A stretch of 64,000 nt of DNA from Gynurincola endophyticus (lineage in GTDB: Bacteria; Bacteroidota; Bacteroidia; Chitinophagales; Chitinophagaceae): positions 1 to 64,000 of the forward strand of contig NZ_RCWL01000002.1 in assembly GCF_003991195.1 (NCBI RefSeq), read 5' to 3'. Below the pieces are notes generated by a model. The model was not told where the DNA came from. It did no database searches and worked only from the letters and a program-made list of their open reading frames with translations. Position 1 is the stretch's first letter. Every line of letters starts with the position of its first letter. Below are positions 15,427 through 24,509 of the stretch, piece after piece. A program made the position numbers and the translations under genes.

Positions 15427-16365
15427 CTATTTCAAATCATTTATTTCCCCGGCACTCAATTCAAATGTACGCACACTCACCAGATCGTGCAGTTGTTCAA
15501 TTGATGTTGCACTAACTATGGGTGCGGTGACCCCTGTTTGCTGCATCACCCACCGGATAGCAATAGACGCCATGGACTGGTTCTTTTTTTTGCTTAACAT
15601 CTCCAGACATTCCAACACCTTCCAGCTATCATCATTGATATATTTCCTTACAAAATCTTTACGCGCTGTTGTTTGCAGCAATGCTTCTTCTCCTCTTCTA
15701 TATTTTCCACTCAGAAAACCGCTGGCCAGTGAAAAATACGGCATCACCCCCAGCCCATACTTTTCTGCCAATGCTGCATACTGCTGTTCATATTTATCTC
15801 TGAATACCAGATTGTATTCAGGTTGAATAGATACATAAGCTGCTAATTGATGTAAACGGCTATATTCTATAGAAGCAGCTATTTTTCCGGCATTCATATT
15901 TGATACACCAATGGCCCGCACTTTTCCTGCTAACACGAATTCATTCAATACCTCAATGGTTTCTTCAACAGAAGTTTGTTCATCATCGTGGTGCACCTGA
16001 TACAAATCAATATAATCAGTTTGTAACCGCTTCAATGATCTGTCTATTGCCTGTCGGGCATATGCCGCAGAAATATTACGCGAAGTGTTTTCAGAATATG
16101 TACCACCAAATTTTGTAGCAATCACTACCCTGCTTCGGCATTTTCTTTTTTTTATCCAATGCCCCAGTACAGTTTCTGACTCACCGCCTTTCAAACCGGT
16201 TCCCCAATGTGAATAGTTATCAGAAGTATCGATTGTATTGATATCATGAGCCAGCCAGGCGTCTAATAACTCAAAAGACTTTTCTTCACCTATCGTCCAG
16301 CCAAAAACATTTCCACCTACAATCAAGTCACTTACCGATAAACTACTATTACCTAATTGTTTCAT
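15427..16365 (-). CDS. Aldo/keto reductase
   Basis: The protein (312 aa) has the full TIM-barrel pattern of the aldo/keto reductase family: GGNVFGWTIGEEKSFELLD, NTIDTSDNYSHWG with the catalytic Asp and Tyr, VVIATKFGG with the Lys, YIDLYQVHHDDE with the His, RAIGVSNMNAGKI, and SIQPEYNLVFR. These are NAD(P)H-dependent oxidoreductases of the AKR12/13-like (YajO/MocA-type) group. The substrate is unknown. The S9 peptidase gene on the same strand ends 9 bp before this start, so they are probably co-transcribed. Confidence 0.9.
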   Translation of the reverse strand: MKQLGNSSLSVSDLIVGGNVFGWTIGEEKSFELLDAWLAHDINTIDTSDNYSHWGTGLKGGESETVLGHWIKKRKCRSRVVIATKFGGTYSENTSRNISAAYARQAIDRSLKRLQTDYIDLYQVHHDDEQTSVEETIEVLNEFVLAGKVRAIGVSNMNAGKIAASIEYSRLHQLAAYVSIQPEYNLVFRDKYEQQYAALAEKYGLGVMPYFSLASGFLSGKYRRGEEALLQTTARKDFVRKYINDDSWKVLECLEMLSKKKNQSMASIAIRWVMQQTGVTAPIVSATSIEQLHDLVSVRTFELSAGEINDLK

Positions 16366-16374
16366 GACCCGTTA

Positions 16375-18600
16375 TTATTTACCTCCTAAATATTTACTGA
16401 AAAAACCCATCATTGCTTTATATAACTCAATCCGATTTTCTTCATGGGCAAATCCATGTCCTTCATTATACTTAACCATATACGGTACATTAAAACCGCG
16501 TGAGCGTAATTCGGATACAATCTGGTCGGATTCATGAATATTCACCCTCGGGTCATTTGCTCCCTGTACCACAAATAATGGCCGTTCAATTTTATCAATA
16601 TGAAAAATGGGGGATACTTCCAGTGCAATTTCTTTTTCCGCAGGGTTATCCAGATCATACCAGATTTCTTTGATAATTTTTAACATTGGCTTCCAGTACG
16701 GCGGTATCGATTGAAAGAATGTTTCCAGGTTTGATACCCCTACATAATCAACTGAGCAGGCATACAGTTTCGGAGTTTTTACCAATCCCATTAATGCGGC
16801 ATACCCTCCGTGACTACCACCATAGATGGCAATTTTTGCTACATCAATCCACCCCTGCTCAATCACATATAATACACCATCTTCCACATCATTCATACAG
16901 GCGCGACCGATTTGCTTAAAGCCTTTTCGCATGAATTCTTTTCCATATCCTCCGGAAATTCTGAAGTTCACGTGTAAAGTAGCATATCCACGCGAAGCAA
17001 ATAACTGAGCTTCGGGGTTAAAAGCCCATGAATCTCTGATACCCTGCGGCCCGCCATGCGGATTCACAATCAAAGGCACTTTTTTTCCAGAGAGCGCTGC
17101 TTCCGGTAATGTGATATAACCATGAATTGTTAAACCATCTCTCGATTGAAAACGGATAGGCTTCATAGAAGCCATATCTTCTTCCTTTAGCTGAGGCATT
17201 AAATCCATTAATAACTCTATCTTACCCGTCAGATGGTCGTACAGGTAATATTTTCCATACAACTTATCGGAGGTGACATATACCAGAAAACGGTCTTCTT
17301 CATCTGTTCTGTCAATAATATGAATCGCATCGTCACCCAGTTCGGCATTTAACTTTTTATAAATTTCCTTAAAGGTTTCGCTCACAGGGATGATTTCCTG
17401 CTTTTCACCTTCATAAGTAAAAAAGTCAATCTCCCAGTTTCTCTTTCTTGATAACCGTAAACCGGCAGCATCATACTCTTCTACTTCTAATACGGTTTTA
17501 AGTTGTTGATACGTTTTCAGATTCCAATATTCGATTCTGGCCTTATCACTTTGAAGGTTGGATACAAGATATACGATATCTTCATCAGCCTGGCTATAAT
17601 CAAATGCAAGAATAGCGTGATGATCGTAATACTTATTTTCATACAATAACTTAAACTCCTCCTCACCGGCTGCCTTGTAGAAGTATTGTGTATTTACTCC
17701 ATCTTTCAGTTTTGAAAACCCCTTCATTAAGCCGTCTTTATTGAAGGTATAAGACTGAATAGGATTCACCACATCTTTATTCTCATACAACTTTACCAAT
17801 TCTCCTGTATGAACATTTACTTTATAAGGTTCGAACACCTGAGGATTCTCTTTATTCATAGAAATAATCATATGATCAGGATCCTCTTTCAACACATTGA
17901 TCACACCGGCTTTTACTCCTTCGAAAGGTGTTAAATCGATATTATTGGAACCGTCTACATTTACGGTGTAGAGATGATAATTTTCATCGCCGCCGTTATC
18001 CATAAAATACAACAGTTTCTCATCACTTAACCAATAGTAATCACGCACCAGTTCTTTTACTTCATCGATTACTTTCAACACTTTTCCGGTACTGATTTCC
18101 CGGATATAAACAGGTCGTTTATGTTGTGCGTTCTTTTCTCTGAATGAAATATAACGGCCTTGGGGAGATAGTGCAAATGCACTGATTTCCGGTCGCTGAA
18201 AATAATCTTCCACTTTATATTTAAAATCACCTTTATCGAGCTGAATCAGTTCGTTCAATTCTTCAGCAGAAGATACCAAAGCAGGGTTTCCCGGTAACTT
18301 CTTTTCGAAGGAAGTAAATTGTATTGCCGTAGTATCTCCTTCATTTCCTATTTCACCGGCTAACGTTTCTCCATCAAAGATTCCTTTAAATTCAACTCCT
18401 AAAGGAGGAATGCTGAAATTTACATTATTACCATCCACCACAGGAAATACATTCAGGTTTTGTAATCCTAATTCGGTGATAGAAACCAATGCTGCTGTTG
18501 TATCATTCTGATTTTTAATTTCCAGCTGTATGACCACTTTATTACCTTGTATAGCTAAGTCGGCTTTCCAGCTTCCGGTCAATTGATTTAAAACATTCAT
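16375..18600 (-). CDS. S9 family prolyl-oligopeptidase-type peptidase with N-terminal beta domain
   Basis: The C-terminal alpha/beta hydrolase domain carries the S9 triad: Ser in IYGGSHGGYAALMGL (near residue 593), Asp in VQGANDPRVNIHES (near 682) and His in NEGHGFAHEEN (near 716). A beta-propeller with strands such as YISFREKNAQHKRPVYIR and YYWLSDEKLLYFMDNGGD precedes it. The first 100 residues (LTGSWKADLAIQGNKV) form an extra beta-rich domain like those ahead of some exported alpha/beta hydrolases. No signal peptide is seen, so it is probably cytoplasmic, unlike many relatives. It likely cleaves short peptides or N-acyl peptides. Confidence 0.9.
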   Translation of the reverse strand: MNVLNQLTGSWKADLAIQGNKVVIQLEIKNQNDTTAALVSITELGLQNLNVFPVVDGNNVNFSIPPLGVEFKGIFDGETLAGEIGNEGDTTAIQFTSFEKKLPGNPALVSSAEELNELIQLDKGDFKYKVEDYFQRPEISAFALSPQGRYISFREKNAQHKRPVYIREISTGKVLKVIDEVKELVRDYYWLSDEKLLYFMDNGGDENYHLYTVNVDGSNNIDLTPFEGVKAGVINVLKEDPDHMIISMNKENPQVFEPYKVNVHTGELVKLYENKDVVNPIQSYTFNKDGLMKGFSKLKDGVNTQYFYKAAGEEEFKLLYENKYYDHHAILAFDYSQADEDIVYLVSNLQSDKARIEYWNLKTYQQLKTVLEVEEYDAAGLRLSRKRNWEIDFFTYEGEKQEIIPVSETFKEIYKKLNAELGDDAIHIIDRTDEEDRFLVYVTSDKLYGKYYLYDHLTGKIELLMDLMPQLKEEDMASMKPIRFQSRDGLTIHGYITLPEAALSGKKVPLIVNPHGGPQGIRDSWAFNPEAQLFASRGYATLHVNFRISGGYGKEFMRKGFKQIGRACMNDVEDGVLYVIEQGWIDVAKIAIYGGSHGGYAALMGLVKTPKLYACSVDYVGVSNLETFFQSIPPYWKPMLKIIKEIWYDLDNPAEKEIALEVSPIFHIDKIERPLFVVQGANDPRVNIHESDQIVSELRSRGFNVPYMVKYNEGHGFAHEENRIELYKAMMGFFSKYLGGK

Positions 18601-18651
18601 GAATCACAATTTTTATTAATAAAGCGGATACAAGTTAACACATTAAAAATA

Positions 18652-18688
18652 AAACAGGTCTGTTCGGTTAGCCCGGACAGACCTGTTT
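18652..18688 (-). terminator. Terminator downstream of phnA
   Basis: AAACAGGTCTGTTCGG (18652-18667) pairs with CCGGACAGACCTGTTT (18673-18688), a 16-bp stem with one G-U pair and a 5-nt loop. It separates phnA from the downstream S9 peptidase gene on the minus strand. Confidence 0.75.
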
Positions 18689-18733
18689 GGTATTATGATC
18701 GGAAAAATAGCTTCCGGAATATGTTTGATTTCT

Positions 18734-19321
18734 TTATGACTGTTGTTTACGCAGGTATTTAGTGAGTATTACAATCATTTGTCCTTCAACCTTTCCTTCA
18801 ATTTGTTCGTGATTATCCGGTACCAGTCTGATATTTTTTACAACAGTACCCACTTTCGCTTTGATTGTAGAACCTTTCACATCCAAAGTTTGTGTTAATA
18901 CAACGCTGTCGCCATTCTGTAAGAGATGCCCGTTACTGTCTTTGTGAAACAGATCACCGGAGGCGTCAGCATCAGCATCACCCAATGCTTTTGCCCATTC
19001 CAGCGTATCATCATCAAGATACATCAATTCAAGTTGTTCAGCGGCCCAGGATTCGCTCTTTAATCTATTCAGTAAACGCCAGGCCAGTACTTGTACGGAA
19101 GGATATTCGCTCCACATAGTAGTAGTCAGGATATTCCATCTTTGTGCATCGAGTGGTACTTTTTTATCTACCTGTTCGATACAGGTACTACATAAGTGTA
19201 CGTAACCGTCTGCACCGATATTTTTGGCGGGCTGTACCTCATACATGTGTAAAGGAGCAGCTGCTGTGCACAGTTCACACTGATTACCACTGCGATTCTT
19301 CAATTGTTCGTCTAATTTCAT
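18734..19321 (-). CDS. phnA: PhnA/YjdM family zinc-ribbon protein
   Basis: The N-terminal zinc ribbon CELC...CSTC (CELCTAAAPLHMYEVQP then HLCSTCIEQV) and the C-terminal SH3-like PhnA domain (NGDSVVLTQTLDVKGS, IKAKVGTVVKNIRLV, QIEGKVEGQMIVILTKYLRK) are complete. PhnA was named from the phosphonate operon but is not needed for phosphonate breakdown; the Escherichia coli homologue is now yjdM. The central 60 residues, with RWNILTTTMWSEYPSVQVLA, are the usual linker of longer versions. Role unknown; cytoplasmic. It has its own terminator. Confidence 0.9.
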   Translation of the reverse strand: MKLDEQLKNRSGNQCELCTAAAPLHMYEVQPAKNIGADGYVHLCSTCIEQVDKKVPLDAQRWNILTTTMWSEYPSVQVLAWRLLNRLKSESWAAEQLELMYLDDDTLEWAKALGDADADASGDLFHKDSNGHLLQNGDSVVLTQTLDVKGSTIKAKVGTVVKNIRLVPDNHEQIEGKVEGQMIVILTKYLRKQQS

Positions 19322-19554
19322 ATACCGTCAGGTTTTCGGCCACAAATGTACATTTTTATTTAGCAAAGAAAGTTGAGTTTTATCATAATATGATGTATTT
19401 CATTGCACATATCAGCGCATATTTTACGTGTATTTAAGTATTTTTTATTAATTCAACTTAAATTCTTTCACTAAGCTTTGAAACTTTCTTTTTTTTAGTG
19501 AACTTAGGGCTCTTACCCCGATGCAATTTTAGCTAACCACTTATTCGCTTTGTT

Positions 19555-20019
19555 ATGAGTACTCATTTGTATCATCTGGAACTGGAATGGACTGGTAATA
19601 CTGGTGTCGGAACAACCGCTTACACCAGCTATGAAAGAGGATATAATATATCCATTCCCGGAAAGCCTGTATTACAAGGCAGCTCCGATCCTATTTTCAG
19701 AGGAGATCCCACCAGGTATAACCCCGAAGACCTGCTGGTTATTTCCCTCAGCTCCTGTCATATGTTGTGGTACCTGCACCTTTGTGCCGTTAATGACGTG
19801 GTGGTGGAAGAATACAAAGATTTTGCAGAAGGTAAGATGGAACTCGACGATACCGGTAACGGCCGTTTTACTGAAGTAGTGCTGAAACCACAGGTCAAAA
19901 TAAAAAATCCGGAGAAAACAACCATGGCTATGACCTTGCATCACGAAGCACACAAAGCCTGTTTTATTGCTAAATCAGTTAATTTCCCAGTATTACATCA
20001 ACCCTCGATTTTAGTATAA
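19555..20019 (+). CDS. OsmC/Ohr family peroxide-detoxifying protein
   Basis: The OsmC fold is clear, with the redox Cys68 in LLVISLSSCHMLWYLHL and Cys136 in HHEAHKACFIAKSVNFPV, the two positions that form the reactive disulfide. Family members reduce organic hydroperoxides with thiol electrons. This one is of the shorter OsmC-like subgroup with RGDPTRYNPEDLL before the first Cys. A rhomboid protease gene starts 1 bp after its stop, so the two are probably translationally coupled, although a functional link is not known. Confidence 0.9.
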   Translation: MSTHLYHLELEWTGNTGVGTTAYTSYERGYNISIPGKPVLQGSSDPIFRGDPTRYNPEDLLVISLSSCHMLWYLHLCAVNDVVVEEYKDFAEGKMELDDTGNGRFTEVVLKPQVKIKNPEKTTMAMTLHHEAHKACFIAKSVNFPVLHQPSILV

Positions 20020-20020
20020 A

Positions 20021-21535
20021 GTGATTTCAAAAATAACTTACTGCGCTTATAATGAGCAAATCTTCACCGGTACCGAAGATGCAGAACAGCTGATTTTTAA
20101 TTATTGTAAAGAAAAAAAATACGATTGTTACCAGCTTAGCAATACCCATTTTATCTTTTACAGAGTCAGAAAATGGTATAGTCTCGGTCAGGAAATTTCT
20201 ATTGATACCGAAAATGGTTACTGGGAAGTATTAAGCCGGCAAATTTTTCCTACTTTCTATGATTTTTCTGCAAATTTTTTCAACGTTCGTGACTTTGTTG
20301 CTTACATTAGAGAAAATACGGAATCAGCAGATACTGCAGATGAAAATACAGACGAATCTTTGATGAGCGATAGCCCGGATAATACGACCTCTATAGCTGC
20401 TATAACAAACACTTTAGAAGAGCCGTTGCAGTATGACATTACAACCGGAAACAATACTTCTGCTCCACCGGAGATAACAGAAAGTATACCTCCTCCGGTA
20501 GAAACACCACGGTTTTTAGCGCCGATTGATTTTGTCAGCAATCGACCTCCCTATTACGCAAATCTGATGCTGATTGTGTCGTTGTTGTTAGTATACGGAC
20601 TAATGGTGCTCAGTTCTCAAACAGGGCATGTCAACCGCGCTGTTATGCGTACCTGGGGAGCTAACCATGATTTGTTTGTTTCTAACGGTGAAATACACCG
20701 ACTGATTACCAGTATATTTTTACACAGTGATATTATGCACGTGCTCGGAAATATCATTGTGTTATTCCTTATCGGCGGATTTATAGAAAAATGGGTATCC
20801 TCTAAATTCTATATCATTCACTTTATTTCGATCGGTTTTTTTGCCGCCAGTCTGAGTTTTTACTTTCATGACGGTGGATTTATCCTGGGAGCATCCAGTG
20901 CTGCATTCGGGTTATTGGGATTACTATTCTTTGCGCTGCTTCGAAAACAGTTTCCGCGTGCTATTATTCCAACCATCCTCAGCATAGCTGCTTTTTTATC
21001 AGTAGATCTTGTAATGATTACACTGCATTGGGATACATACATTGATCATACCGGCCACCTTGCCGGACTCTCTTTCGGCTTTATATACGGGATCATTTAT
21101 GACTACAGTAATAGAAAAGCCCCATTTAAAAAAAATCTGAGAATTCTGTTTGCCCCACTATTAACAGCATCTGTAGCAATGTTGATAGTGTTGTCAAAAC
21201 CAACTGATTTTAAAGAGTGGGAACACCATATGAAAAAAGCCGAGCTGTATTATGAAAACGGTAATTTTATCTTATTGAATTATCATCTTTACAGAAGAGC
21301 TGATATCCCTAAAGAAGTAAATTATGCACTGGAATGTTTTGCTGACCTGAACAAAACAATAGACTCATTACAGCACCTACGGGTACCTGCGGGTTATAAA
21401 AAAATTCCAATAGAAGCATTTACATACATAGAGGAAAGAAAAGACTTGTTACTCTATTTAAAAGAGAGTAAAGAAAACTATGAGTTCGATGTAAATGAAT
21501 ATGAAAACAGACTCAAAAAACTAAGAAGGCGTTAG
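20021..21535 (+). CDS. Rhomboid-family intramembrane serine protease with long cytoplasmic N-terminus
   Basis: Residues 1-170 are soluble and hydrophilic, ending in a low-complexity acidic/Pro stretch (about 100-165). The membrane domain starts near 180. The catalytic dyad is Ser292 in GASSAAFG and His346 in DHTGHLAG; the conserved HSDIMHVLGN (His240, Asn244) is also present. Six to seven transmembrane segments follow the rhomboid layout, and a soluble tail of about 120 residues follows. The start is GTG at 20021, one base after the OsmC stop. Substrates unknown. The 3' end overlaps the convergent SRAP gene by 4 bp. Confidence 0.88.
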   Translation: MISKITYCAYNEQIFTGTEDAEQLIFNYCKEKKYDCYQLSNTHFIFYRVRKWYSLGQEISIDTENGYWEVLSRQIFPTFYDFSANFFNVRDFVAYIRENTESADTADENTDESLMSDSPDNTTSIAAITNTLEEPLQYDITTGNNTSAPPEITESIPPPVETPRFLAPIDFVSNRPPYYANLMLIVSLLLVYGLMVLSSQTGHVNRAVMRTWGANHDLFVSNGEIHRLITSIFLHSDIMHVLGNIIVLFLIGGFIEKWVSSKFYIIHFISIGFFAASLSFYFHDGGFILGASSAAFGLLGLLFFALLRKQFPRAIIPTILSIAAFLSVDLVMITLHWDTYIDHTGHLAGLSFGFIYGIIYDYSNRKAPFKKNLRILFAPLLTASVAMLIVLSKPTDFKEWEHHMKKAELYYENGNFILLNYHLYRRADIPKEVNYALECFADLNKTIDSLQHLRVPAGYKKIPIEAFTYIEERKDLLLYLKESKENYEFDVNEYENRLKKLRRR

Positions 21536-22347
21536 AAAAGCTTACCATTTTCAACTGTACCTTTTTCAGTTTCTTCTATCATTGTATAGATCACTGGCAA
21601 AAGAGGTTCACTACTCATTCTGAAATCCTTCTGAATAGTATGTGCCTGTAACTTGTTTGAGGGAAATATATCTGATAATACCGCAAGCGTTTCCTGTTCT
21701 GCGGATGTATTTAAAAAATCATATGCCTGCTGATTTGTAAGAATGGCGGGCATTCTTTCTTTTGAGTTGTGAATTTTTTTCATTAACTCATTCGCCGGCT
21801 GCGTAATGATCGCGTAATTTTCGAGATACTCTCCCGTTTGCCGGTCGGTCCAGCCTTGCCAGATACCGGCCATCCAGAACCATTCCTGCTGTTTTACCTG
21901 AATGGCATAAGGATATTTATCAGTAGTTTTTAACGGCTTACCGGTTTTCTTATTTATTTTCGGGAGGTGACGCCATTCAAAAAAATGGGTGGCAGGAACA
22001 AGACAATGTCTTTTCAGAGCAGCATCTTTATACAAATTCTGAAACACTGTTTCCACTCTTGCATTTAACAAATCCATTGGCGGGTGAAACTTTCCTGTAC
22101 TATCGGTATAACCGCTACGCATTCTCAGTAATTCATTCCCGTCTCTGATATAGGAAGGAATAAAACCCCATTCCATTATTCTGGGTTGTAGATTACCATT
22201 TTCATTGGTAACAACTACGGAGGGTGAAAAATCAAACCCCACTTCCACCTCTTTAAACAATGGTTCGAAACCGCTCAGATCCAGATCAGTTTCGCCTAAG
22301 GTTATATTCAGGGTAACATTCGTCTTAATTCCTTTATAAAAACACAT
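21532..22347 (-). CDS. SRAP (YedK/HMCES) abasic-site DNA-crosslinking protein
   Basis: The protein matches the SOS-response-associated peptidase family. The N-terminal Cys2 (MCFYKG) forms the thiazolidine link to abasic DNA. Other conserved blocks are IMEWGFIPS, LLNARVETVF with the Asn, CLVPATHFFEWRH with the Glu, and IHNSKERMPAIL with the His. The family protects abasic sites in single-stranded DNA. At 271 aa it is slightly longer than YedK, with a Lys-rich insertion (INKKTGKPLKTTDKY) near the Glu. It is a single gene, convergent with the rhomboid gene. Confidence 0.92.
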   Translation of the reverse strand: MCFYKGIKTNVTLNITLGETDLDLSGFEPLFKEVEVGFDFSPSVVVTNENGNLQPRIMEWGFIPSYIRDGNELLRMRSGYTDSTGKFHPPMDLLNARVETVFQNLYKDAALKRHCLVPATHFFEWRHLPKINKKTGKPLKTTDKYPYAIQVKQQEWFWMAGIWQGWTDRQTGEYLENYAIITQPANELMKKIHNSKERMPAILTNQQAYDFLNTSAEQETLAVLSDIFPSNKLQAHTIQKDFRMSSEPLLPVIYTMIEETEKGTVENGKLF

Positions 22348-22542
22348 ACACTTAAATTCGTTCTGCCCAAATATAAACTGATGAATTCAATAATCAATTC
22401 GCCTATTAAGCGTAAACTTAAAAAACAGCGGAAGAATAAACCTTCATGAACATTAAATGTTAGTAATCCTGAAAAAAATTGTATATTAACGAAATGCTTT
22501 TTGCATGGTAATTTCATAAAAGCTTTCCTCAAAAACCATTTT

Positions 22543-23622
22543 ATGCGCATTTACTCTACCTTATTATTGATTCTGACAATTTCATTAAAAGGAGCAGCAC
22601 AGCAATATTTAAAACCAGACTTCGACGCGGAAGAATATTATGAAGTTTGCCTGGTCAATAATATTATTTCAGGTTTTGAACAGCCTTCAATCCCACCCCC
22701 GGCTGAATTTCAAATGATTTATAAGAGTAGCCCTTCACCACTTGACAATGTTTGGTCGTATTGGAAAAGTAATAAACGGCCGGTAGGTATGATTGTTATT
22801 CGCGGCACTTCCGGAAAAGGGGAATCGTGGTTAGAAAACTTTTATGCAGCGATGATCCCTGCTACCGGGCAACTTGATTTTATTGACGGAAAGAAGTTTA
22901 ACTATCAATTAGCCGATCGCCCCGATGCCGCAGTACATGTAGGCTGGACACTAGGTTTTTCGTACATGAAAGATAGCCTCGACCTGCTGATTAAAGCAGA
23001 AATGGCAGCAGGTATTAATGAATTTATTGTAACCGGGCATAGCCAGGGCGGTGCCATTGCCTATATTTTAGCAACCTGGTTAAAAAGAGCATATCCCGGC
23101 CTTACTGTAAAAGTATACTGCTCGGCAGCACCAAAGCCCGGAAATACCGGTTTTGCATATGATTTTGAATTTTTGTTTAGAGGTGGCTGGGCTTTTAATA
23201 TAGTAAATGAGCTGGATTGGGTGCCTGAAGTACCTTTCTCTATACAAACCATGCAGGATTTTAATAAAGTAAATCCTTTTGCCAACCTTAGAGGAGTTAT
23301 CAAAAAGCAAAAAGTTCCGGTGAGATGGGCCTTAAAGAAATACTATAATGATCTGGCAAAAAGTTCGGAAAAGGCACAACGTAAGTTTCAGAAGAGACTG
23401 GGCAAAACCATAGGAAAATTCATTATTAAAGCCGATCCGAACGCAACATTACCCGTATTTGCCACTTCACACCAGTATGCGCGTACCGGCCAGCCGGTAG
23501 TGCTCAAGGCAACAGAAGAGTATAACAGCAAATATCTTGACGAAAACGGTAAAAAAATATTTGTACACCACTCTATTGTGGCATATATGGACTTACTAAA
23601 ATATTGGTATTTAAAAAAATAA
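22543..23622 (+). CDS. Exported class 3 lipase-like hydrolase
   Basis: A signal peptide (MRIYSTLLLILTISLKGAAQ, cleaved near residue 20) is followed by a lipase_3 domain. It has GMIVIRGTSGKGESWLENF (oxyanion region), HVGWTLGFSYMKDSL, the nucleophile elbow FIVTGHSQGGAIAYILA, the Asp region NELDWVPEVPF, and a late His (HHSIVAYMDLLKYWY). It should act on ester bonds of lipids or small esters in the periplasm or outside. The ATG at 22543 is chosen over the TTG frame start at 22501 because it gives a clean signal peptide. Length 359 aa. Confidence 0.88.
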   Translation: MRIYSTLLLILTISLKGAAQQYLKPDFDAEEYYEVCLVNNIISGFEQPSIPPPAEFQMIYKSSPSPLDNVWSYWKSNKRPVGMIVIRGTSGKGESWLENFYAAMIPATGQLDFIDGKKFNYQLADRPDAAVHVGWTLGFSYMKDSLDLLIKAEMAAGINEFIVTGHSQGGAIAYILATWLKRAYPGLTVKVYCSAAPKPGNTGFAYDFEFLFRGGWAFNIVNELDWVPEVPFSIQTMQDFNKVNPFANLRGVIKKQKVPVRWALKKYYNDLAKSSEKAQRKFQKRLGKTIGKFIIKADPNATLPVFATSHQYARTGQPVVLKATEEYNSKYLDENGKKIFVHHSIVAYMDLLKYWYLKK

Positions 23623-23688
23623 CATATTACACTAACAGGTATTATAATACAAACATCATTTATTATTTTTGCGGTATAAAACCATCGT

Positions 23689-24495
23689 ATGAGTATATTC
23701 AATAATAAAGTAGTAGCTATAACAGGAGGAAGTGATGGAATAGGAAAAGCCTTGGTAGAATATTTCATCCAGCAAGGTGCAAAAGTGGCTACGTGCGCCA
23801 GAAATCACGACAAACTTTATGATCTGCAGATCAGACATAGTGATGCATTATTGCATACAATTACCTGCGATATCAGTAAAGAAAGTGATTGTAAGCGTTT
23901 TATTGAATCAACGATCAAAAACCTCGGTGGCATTGACATTCTGATCAATAATGCCGGTATCAGTATGCGTGGTTTGTTTAATGATACCGATACCGAAGTC
24001 ATTAAAAAACTAATGGATCTAAACTTTTTCGGTGCTTTATATTGTACAAAATATGCTTTACCTTCTATTTTGGAGCGTAAAGGAACCATTGTGGGCGTAT
24101 CGTCTATAGCCGGTTACCGTGGTTTACCCGGAAGAACCGGTTATTCTGCTTCCAAATTTGCATTACAGGGATGGCTGGAAGCATTGAGAACCGAATTGCT
24201 GGATAGCGGTGTGAATGTAATGTGGGTTTGTCCGGGGTTCACTTCATCGAACATACGTAATGCCGCTTTGAACGCCACTGGTGAGTCACAAGGTGAATCG
24301 CCATTAGATGAATCGAAATTAATGTCTGCCGAAGAGTGCGCTGTTCACATTGTAAAAGCGATTGAAAAGAGAAAACGTACCCTTGTACTTACCGGAACCG
24401 GTAAACAAACTGTTTTCTTAAACCGCTTCTTCCCGGCCTGGGCAGATAAACTGGTACATAAATATTATTTCAAAGACGGTAAACTTATTAAATAG
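23689..24495 (+). CDS. Short-chain dehydrogenase/reductase
   Basis: A classical SDR of 268 aa: the cofactor motif TGGSDGIGKA (12-21), NNAGISMRG, the catalytic Ser in VGVSSIAGYRGL and Tyr/Lys in YSASKFALQG (near 153-157). The segment VCPGFTSSNIRNAAL after the active site and the C-terminal KRKRTLVLTGTGKQTVFLN are typical of DHRS7-like proteins. Substrate is unknown. A SAM-hydrolase-family gene follows after 14 bp, so co-transcription is likely. A TATTTTTG box at 23664-23671 fits a Bacteroidota -7 element 18 bp before the start. Confidence 0.9.
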   Translation: MSIFNNKVVAITGGSDGIGKALVEYFIQQGAKVATCARNHDKLYDLQIRHSDALLHTITCDISKESDCKRFIESTIKNLGGIDILINNAGISMRGLFNDTDTEVIKKLMDLNFFGALYCTKYALPSILERKGTIVGVSSIAGYRGLPGRTGYSASKFALQGWLEALRTELLDSGVNVMWVCPGFTSSNIRNAALNATGESQGESPLDESKLMSAEECAVHIVKAIEKRKRTLVLTGTGKQTVFLNRFFPAWADKLVHKYYFKDGKLIK

Positions 24496-24509
24496 TCGAA
24501 GTTGCACCC

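Noticed and set aside
15212-15826. 204-codon plus-strand frame antisense to the ArsR and aldo/keto reductase genes
   Set aside because: It lies on the opposite strand of two clearly recognised genes and their gap; the translation is rich in Ser, Cys and Phe, typical of an antisense shadow.
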